Shown: one piece after another, positions 6,192 through 8,521 of the stretch | How the letters are laid out: each line of letters begins with the position of its first letter | Numbering within the stretch: the stretch's first letter is position 1 | Origin: JAPUDQ01 sp049644865 | GTDB lineage: Bacteria; Patescibacteriota; Saccharimonadia; Saccharimonadales; Saccharimonadaceae | Reading direction: 5' to 3' | DNA: 8,521 bases | NCBI GenBank assembly: GCA_049644865.1 | Contig: JBARSV010000016.1 | Location: forward strand, 1-8,521 | Position numbers and translations under genes: made by a program | Notes under the pieces: generated by a model | The model's database searches: none | What the model was told of the DNA's origin: nothing | The model's input: the letters and a program-made list of their open reading frames with translations, nothing else

Positions 6192-7265
6192 ATGGATATA
6201 ACATTATTTCTGATAATTATTGTGGTGGTACTTATGGTGATCATCATCGTATTGTTGATGCGTCAACGATCATCACCCGATACCTCATTGCTTATTAAAC
6301 AAGATATTACCGAACTCGGACGAGCTGTCGAAGCTCTCAAAGACGGATTACAATCGACAGTGAGTGACCGTCTCGAAAAATCACAAGCTATGATGCAAGG
6401 GAGTATGCAAAAACAACTAAGTGAGAGTGCTAAACTTGTGGCCGATGTGACGCAAAAACTCACACGGCTTGACGAGACGAACCGTCGGGTTATGGATGTG
6501 ACAAGTGAGCTTAAGACACTACAGAATGTACTGCAAAATCCGAAACAACGGGGCGGCTTAGGTGAGTATTATCTCGATACGGTTCTCGGTAATGTCTTAC
6601 CGCCTCATGTTTACGAAATGCAGTATAAATTTAAGGATGGAGAGATTGTTGACGCAGTCATAAAACTCGACAAAGGTCGTCTCATACCGATCGACAGCAA
6701 GTTTAGTCTCGAAAATTATAATCGATTGATTGATGAAACAGACAAAACGCAGCGCGATATTATCGTGAAAGCATTTAAGACAGATCTCAAAAATCGTATC
6801 GACGAGACAAGCAAGTATATTCGCCCTTCAGAAAACACACTTGATTACGGGTTTATGTTTATACCAAGTGAGGCGATTTATTACGACTTGCTTATCAACA
6901 ATGTCGGTGGGACTGGTACTAACTCGCGCGATCTCATAGAATACGCATTTATCGATCGCAAAGTTATCATCGTTAGTCCGACGACATTTATGGCGTATTT
7001 GCAGACGGTGATGCAAGGGCTCAAAAGTTTGCAAATCGAAGAACAAGCCAAAGACATACAAAAGCGTGTTGGGGAACTTGGTAAACATATTCAGGCACAC
7101 GACACGTACATGCAAAAACTTGGCAATAGTCTCGGTACGACGATTGGGCATTTTAACAATGCGCATAAAAGCTTATCACGCATGGATCGTGATGTCGTAA
7201 AGATTGCTGGCTCGACGCCAAGTGTTGAACCGTTGTTACTCGATCGTCCGCAAGACGACGAATGA
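6192..7265 (+). CDS. rmuC: RmuC-family DNA recombination protein (membrane-anchored)
   Basis: RmuC proteins limit rearrangements at inverted repeats and carry a nuclease-like core; the exact reaction is unsettled. This copy has 357 aa, shorter than the E. coli protein. It opens with one membrane helix (about 3-23), then a long predicted coiled coil (about 35-112), then the conserved core. The core starts at NPKQRGGLGEYYLD (116-129), continues through VDAVIKL (153-159) and IPIDSKFSLENY (165-176), and includes DYGFMFIPSEAIYYDLL (218-234) and VSPTTFMAYLQTV (261-273). D154 with D168-S-K170 fits a PD-(D/E)xK active site, and E125 may contribute. A second helical, coiled region (about 275-335) and an acidic tail end the protein. 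The start has no Shine-Dalgarno but follows a TATACT by 7 nt. It appears to be a single-gene transcript unrelated to the upstream metal genes. Confidence 0.9.
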   Translation: MDITLFLIIIVVVLMVIIIVLLMRQRSSPDTSLLIKQDITELGRAVEALKDGLQSTVSDRLEKSQAMMQGSMQKQLSESAKLVADVTQKLTRLDETNRRVMDVTSELKTLQNVLQNPKQRGGLGEYYLDTVLGNVLPPHVYEMQYKFKDGEIVDAVIKLDKGRLIPIDSKFSLENYNRLIDETDKTQRDIIVKAFKTDLKNRIDETSKYIRPSENTLDYGFMFIPSEAIYYDLLINNVGGTGTNSRDLIEYAFIDRKVIIVSPTTFMAYLQTVMQGLKSLQIEEQAKDIQKRVGELGKHIQAHDTYMQKLGNSLGTTIGHFNNAHKSLSRMDRDVVKIAGSTPSVEPLLLDRPQDDE

Positions 7266-7374
7266 TCGTCAAATAGTAACCAGTAATTGGTCGTTAGCTA
7301 GCAGTAGATGATCTAAGGAGCTGTGTGCAATATATACGAGCAGGTGAAATGTATACGCATTGATGAATGTATTG

Positions 7375-7383
7375 TGTTATACT
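7375..7383 (+). promoter_or_regulatory. Extended -10 promoter for the aquaporin gene
   Basis: TGTTATACT at 7375-7383 is TG plus one base plus TATACT (5 of 6). The predicted start near 7390 gives a leader of about 25 nt containing GGGAG at 7401-7405, 9 nt before the ATG. A 6-bp dyad, TTATAC (7377-7382) with GTATAA (7395-7400), overlaps the -10 and could be an operator, though it is short enough to be chance. Confidence 0.5.
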
Positions 7384-7414
7384 TCATGCATAACGTATAA
7401 GGGAGTTTCGTCAT

Positions 7415-8335
7415 ATGGCCACCAAAGCCAAAACCACGTCTCGCGCGAAAGCCGCCAAGACAACTCGTCCAGCGACCGCAAAAGCTGCACGAACTACTAC
7501 CAAAAAAACTGTTGCAAAAACTGCACCTGTTGCAGTATCGCGACCATCAACAGCCCAAAAAACATATCTACTATCCAATGACTTGTCAGGTGCGCAGGTT
7601 ATCGGTGAGACAATTGGAACATTCCTCTTTGTGTCTGCCGTGCTTGCAAGTACTGGCAATCCGCTGATTGTAGCACTTGCCCTTGCTGCACTTGTTGCAG
7701 TTGTGTTTAGTGTCTCGGGCGCACATCTCAACCCAGCAATTACGTTTGGGCTGTGGACTATGCGAAAAATTTCCGCGACGAAAATGGTATTTTACTGGAT
7801 GGCACAATTTGTCGGTGCTATTCTAGCGTTGTTTGCCCTCTCAGCATTTTCAGGCACATCACCATCATTGTCGTTGTCGAGTTTCATCAACTGGGACTGG
7901 CGCATCGTGTTTGCTGAACTGATCGGTATGAGCATCTTTATGTTTGCAATCGTTGCCGCAACAAGCCGAGCCAAAACTGACAATAGCAAAGCTGCCACGA
8001 TTGGACTGGGCATCTTCCTCGCGCTAATCGTTTCCACGAACCTTTTCCAAGAGGCAGTGAATAACGAGAATACCAAATTCACAACCGAACAGCAAAAGAA
8101 TCCTAATCCTGATGCTACGACTCCACGTATCCTAAAGATTAGTGGCACAACGCTGAACCCTGCCGTTGCATTTAGTCAAACTGAGACCGAAAGTCAAAAT
8201 ACTATTAGCGGGAGTCAAACTAAGTCGACAGGGGCGAGCCGTCTAACACTCGAGACTCTTATGGGTACATTTATCGGTGCAGCAGTCGGTGGCTGGCTAT
8301 ATGTGCTTCTCGCACGCTACTCGAGCGAATCATAA
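7415..8335 (+). CDS. Aquaporin/MIP-family channel with Lys/Ala-rich N-terminal tail
   Basis: This is a membrane channel of the major intrinsic protein fold, 306 aa against about 230-250 for bacterial aquaporins. The excess lies in three places: a basic tail (1-50) of K, A, T and R resembling a histone H1 tail; a hydrophilic loop before the second half-helix (211-242); and a Ser/Thr/Gln loop before the last helix (253-278). The core is recognisable: ETIGTFLFV (65-73) with the conserved helix 1 Glu, SGAHLNPAITF (101-111), AELIG (167-171) opening helix 4, and SGTTLNPAVAF (243-253). The conserved Arg of the selectivity filter after the second NPA is Val251 here, so permeation may differ from a water-specific channel. 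The ATG has GGGAG 9 nt upstream and an extended -10 promoter. A hairpin terminator follows. Confidence 0.87.
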   Translation: MATKAKTTSRAKAAKTTRPATAKAARTTTKKTVAKTAPVAVSRPSTAQKTYLLSNDLSGAQVIGETIGTFLFVSAVLASTGNPLIVALALAALVAVVFSVSGAHLNPAITFGLWTMRKISATKMVFYWMAQFVGAILALFALSAFSGTSPSLSLSSFINWDWRIVFAELIGMSIFMFAIVAATSRAKTDNSKAATIGLGIFLALIVSTNLFQEAVNNENTKFTTEQQKNPNPDATTPRILKISGTTLNPAVAFSQTETESQNTISGSQTKSTGASRLTLETLMGTFIGAAVGGWLYVLLARYSSES

Positions 8336-8352
8336 TATTTGACCAAAATTGT

Positions 8353-8388
8353 CATAAAAACGCGGGTTTATCACTCGCGTTTTTTATG
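8353..8388 (+). terminator. Intrinsic terminator after the aquaporin gene, probably bidirectional
   Basis: AAAAACGCGGGT (8356-8367) pairs with ACTCGCGTTTTT (8373-8384), with one G-T pair and a 5-nt loop TTATC. Six T residues (8380-8385) close the plus-strand side and five A residues open it, so the minus strand also reads as stem plus T-run. It starts 17 nt after the aquaporin stop and lies between two convergent genes. Confidence 0.85.
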
Positions 8389-8417
8389 TCGAGCACCGCA
8401 TTAGATCATAAGTAAAG

Positions 8418-8436
8418 GTTACCCATTCCCGGTAAC
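8418..8436 (-). terminator. Weak hairpin just after the right-edge gene's stop
   Basis: GTTACC (8418-8423) and GGTAAC (8431-8436) are perfect inverted repeats with a 7-nt loop. They lie 2 nt beyond the minus-strand stop at 8439-8441. In the minus-strand transcript only a short CTTTACTT follows, so termination would be weak; the stronger bidirectional hairpin at 8353-8388 lies further downstream. Confidence 0.3.
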
Positions 8437-8438
8437 GG

Positions 8439-8521
8439 CTAGAAGTGGTATCCCTGCTCTCGCTGGATCCTTTCTAGCTTACTTGTTAATAGCTGTATTC
8501 TGTCACGGAGCAGCGTGGGAT
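8439..8521 (-). CDS. C-terminal fragment of an unrecognised minus-strand protein
   Basis: The minus strand is open from the right window edge to a TAG at 8439-8441, giving about 26 residues. They run from PTLLRDRIQL through LTSKLERIQR to EQGYHF. The stretch is an amphipathic, charged helix with the leucine/isoleucine spacing of a coiled coil, and the other two minus-strand frames are closed by stops. Two hairpins follow the stop, as expected at a gene end, and the gene would be convergent with the aquaporin. No family can be named from so short a piece. Confidence 0.5.
   Translation of the reverse strand, partial: PTLLRDRIQLLTSKLERIQREQGYHF

Noticed and set aside
7239..7271. Direct GATCGTC repeats and a CGTC/GACG hairpin at the end of rmuC, considered as a terminator
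   Set aside because: They lie mainly in coding sequence, the stem is 4 bp, and there is no T-run.
7360..7581. A 73-codon frame starting before the aquaporin gene
   Set aside because: It starts with TTG without a suitable RBS, overlaps the aquaporin in another frame, and is rich in Ser, Asn, Lys and Cys as expected of a shadow of the basic tail.
6136..8446. The 10-mer GGCTAGAAGT occurring at 6136-6145 and 8437-8446
   Set aside because: The contexts differ (a hairpin arm versus a gene end), the flanks do not match, and one repeated 10-mer is not convincing in 8.5 kb.
1..8521. Search for CRISPR arrays, tRNA or rRNA genes, riboswitches, toxin-antitoxin pairs and phage modules
   Set aside because: No regularly spaced repeats, no recognisable tRNA or rRNA segments, no conserved riboswitch core before the metal genes, and no matching gene pairs were seen.

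Overview
The window looks like chromosomal sequence from a small-genome bacterium using the standard bacterial code: TGA serves as the stop of the DUF475 and rmuC genes, and Trp is TGG. Three things suggest a Candidate Phyla Radiation (Patescibacteria) lineage, possibly Saccharibacteria: short intergenic gaps, compact versions of families, and several genes whose -10 box sits about 7 nt before the ATG with no Shine-Dalgarno (leaderless style). The lineage is an inference from style, not from a marker gene.

Layout. (1) Positions 1-43 hold the first 14 codons of a minus-strand gene with a strong RBS, possibly a transposase of the IS481 type. It is followed by a 200-bp gap with an inverted repeat and an extended -10 promoter. 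(2) Positions 244-1239 encode a GT-B (GT4-like) glycosyltransferase. (3) Positions 1265-5541 form an ion and membrane block. A corA Mg2+ channel gene on the minus strand diverges from a plus-strand run of four genes: an Nramp-superfamily divalent metal transporter with an altered metal site, a DUF1622 membrane protein, a DUF475 (TerC-like) membrane protein, and a PAP2 lipid phosphatase overlapping it by 8 bp. (4) Positions 5597-6070 encode an unrecognised five-helix membrane protein with its own promoter. (5) Positions 6192-7265 encode a membrane-anchored RmuC. (6) Positions 7415-8335 encode an aquaporin-fold protein with a histone-H1-like Lys/Ala/Thr tail and no Arg after the second NPA. A hairpin terminator follows. 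(7) Positions 8439-8521 hold the C-terminal end of a convergent, unrecognised minus-strand gene.

How the genes may work together. CorA, the Nramp-like carrier and the DUF475/TerC-like protein belong to families that move or handle divalent cations, and DUF1622 is physically inserted between two of them. The divergent arrangement around 2186-2248 makes a shared Mg2+/Mn2+ homeostasis module the most interesting hypothesis here. The PAP2 protein may recycle a lipid phosphate carrier and the aquaporin may conduct water or a small solute. RmuC and the glycosyltransferase look unrelated to the metal block. I see no CRISPR array, tRNA, rRNA, prophage module or defence system.
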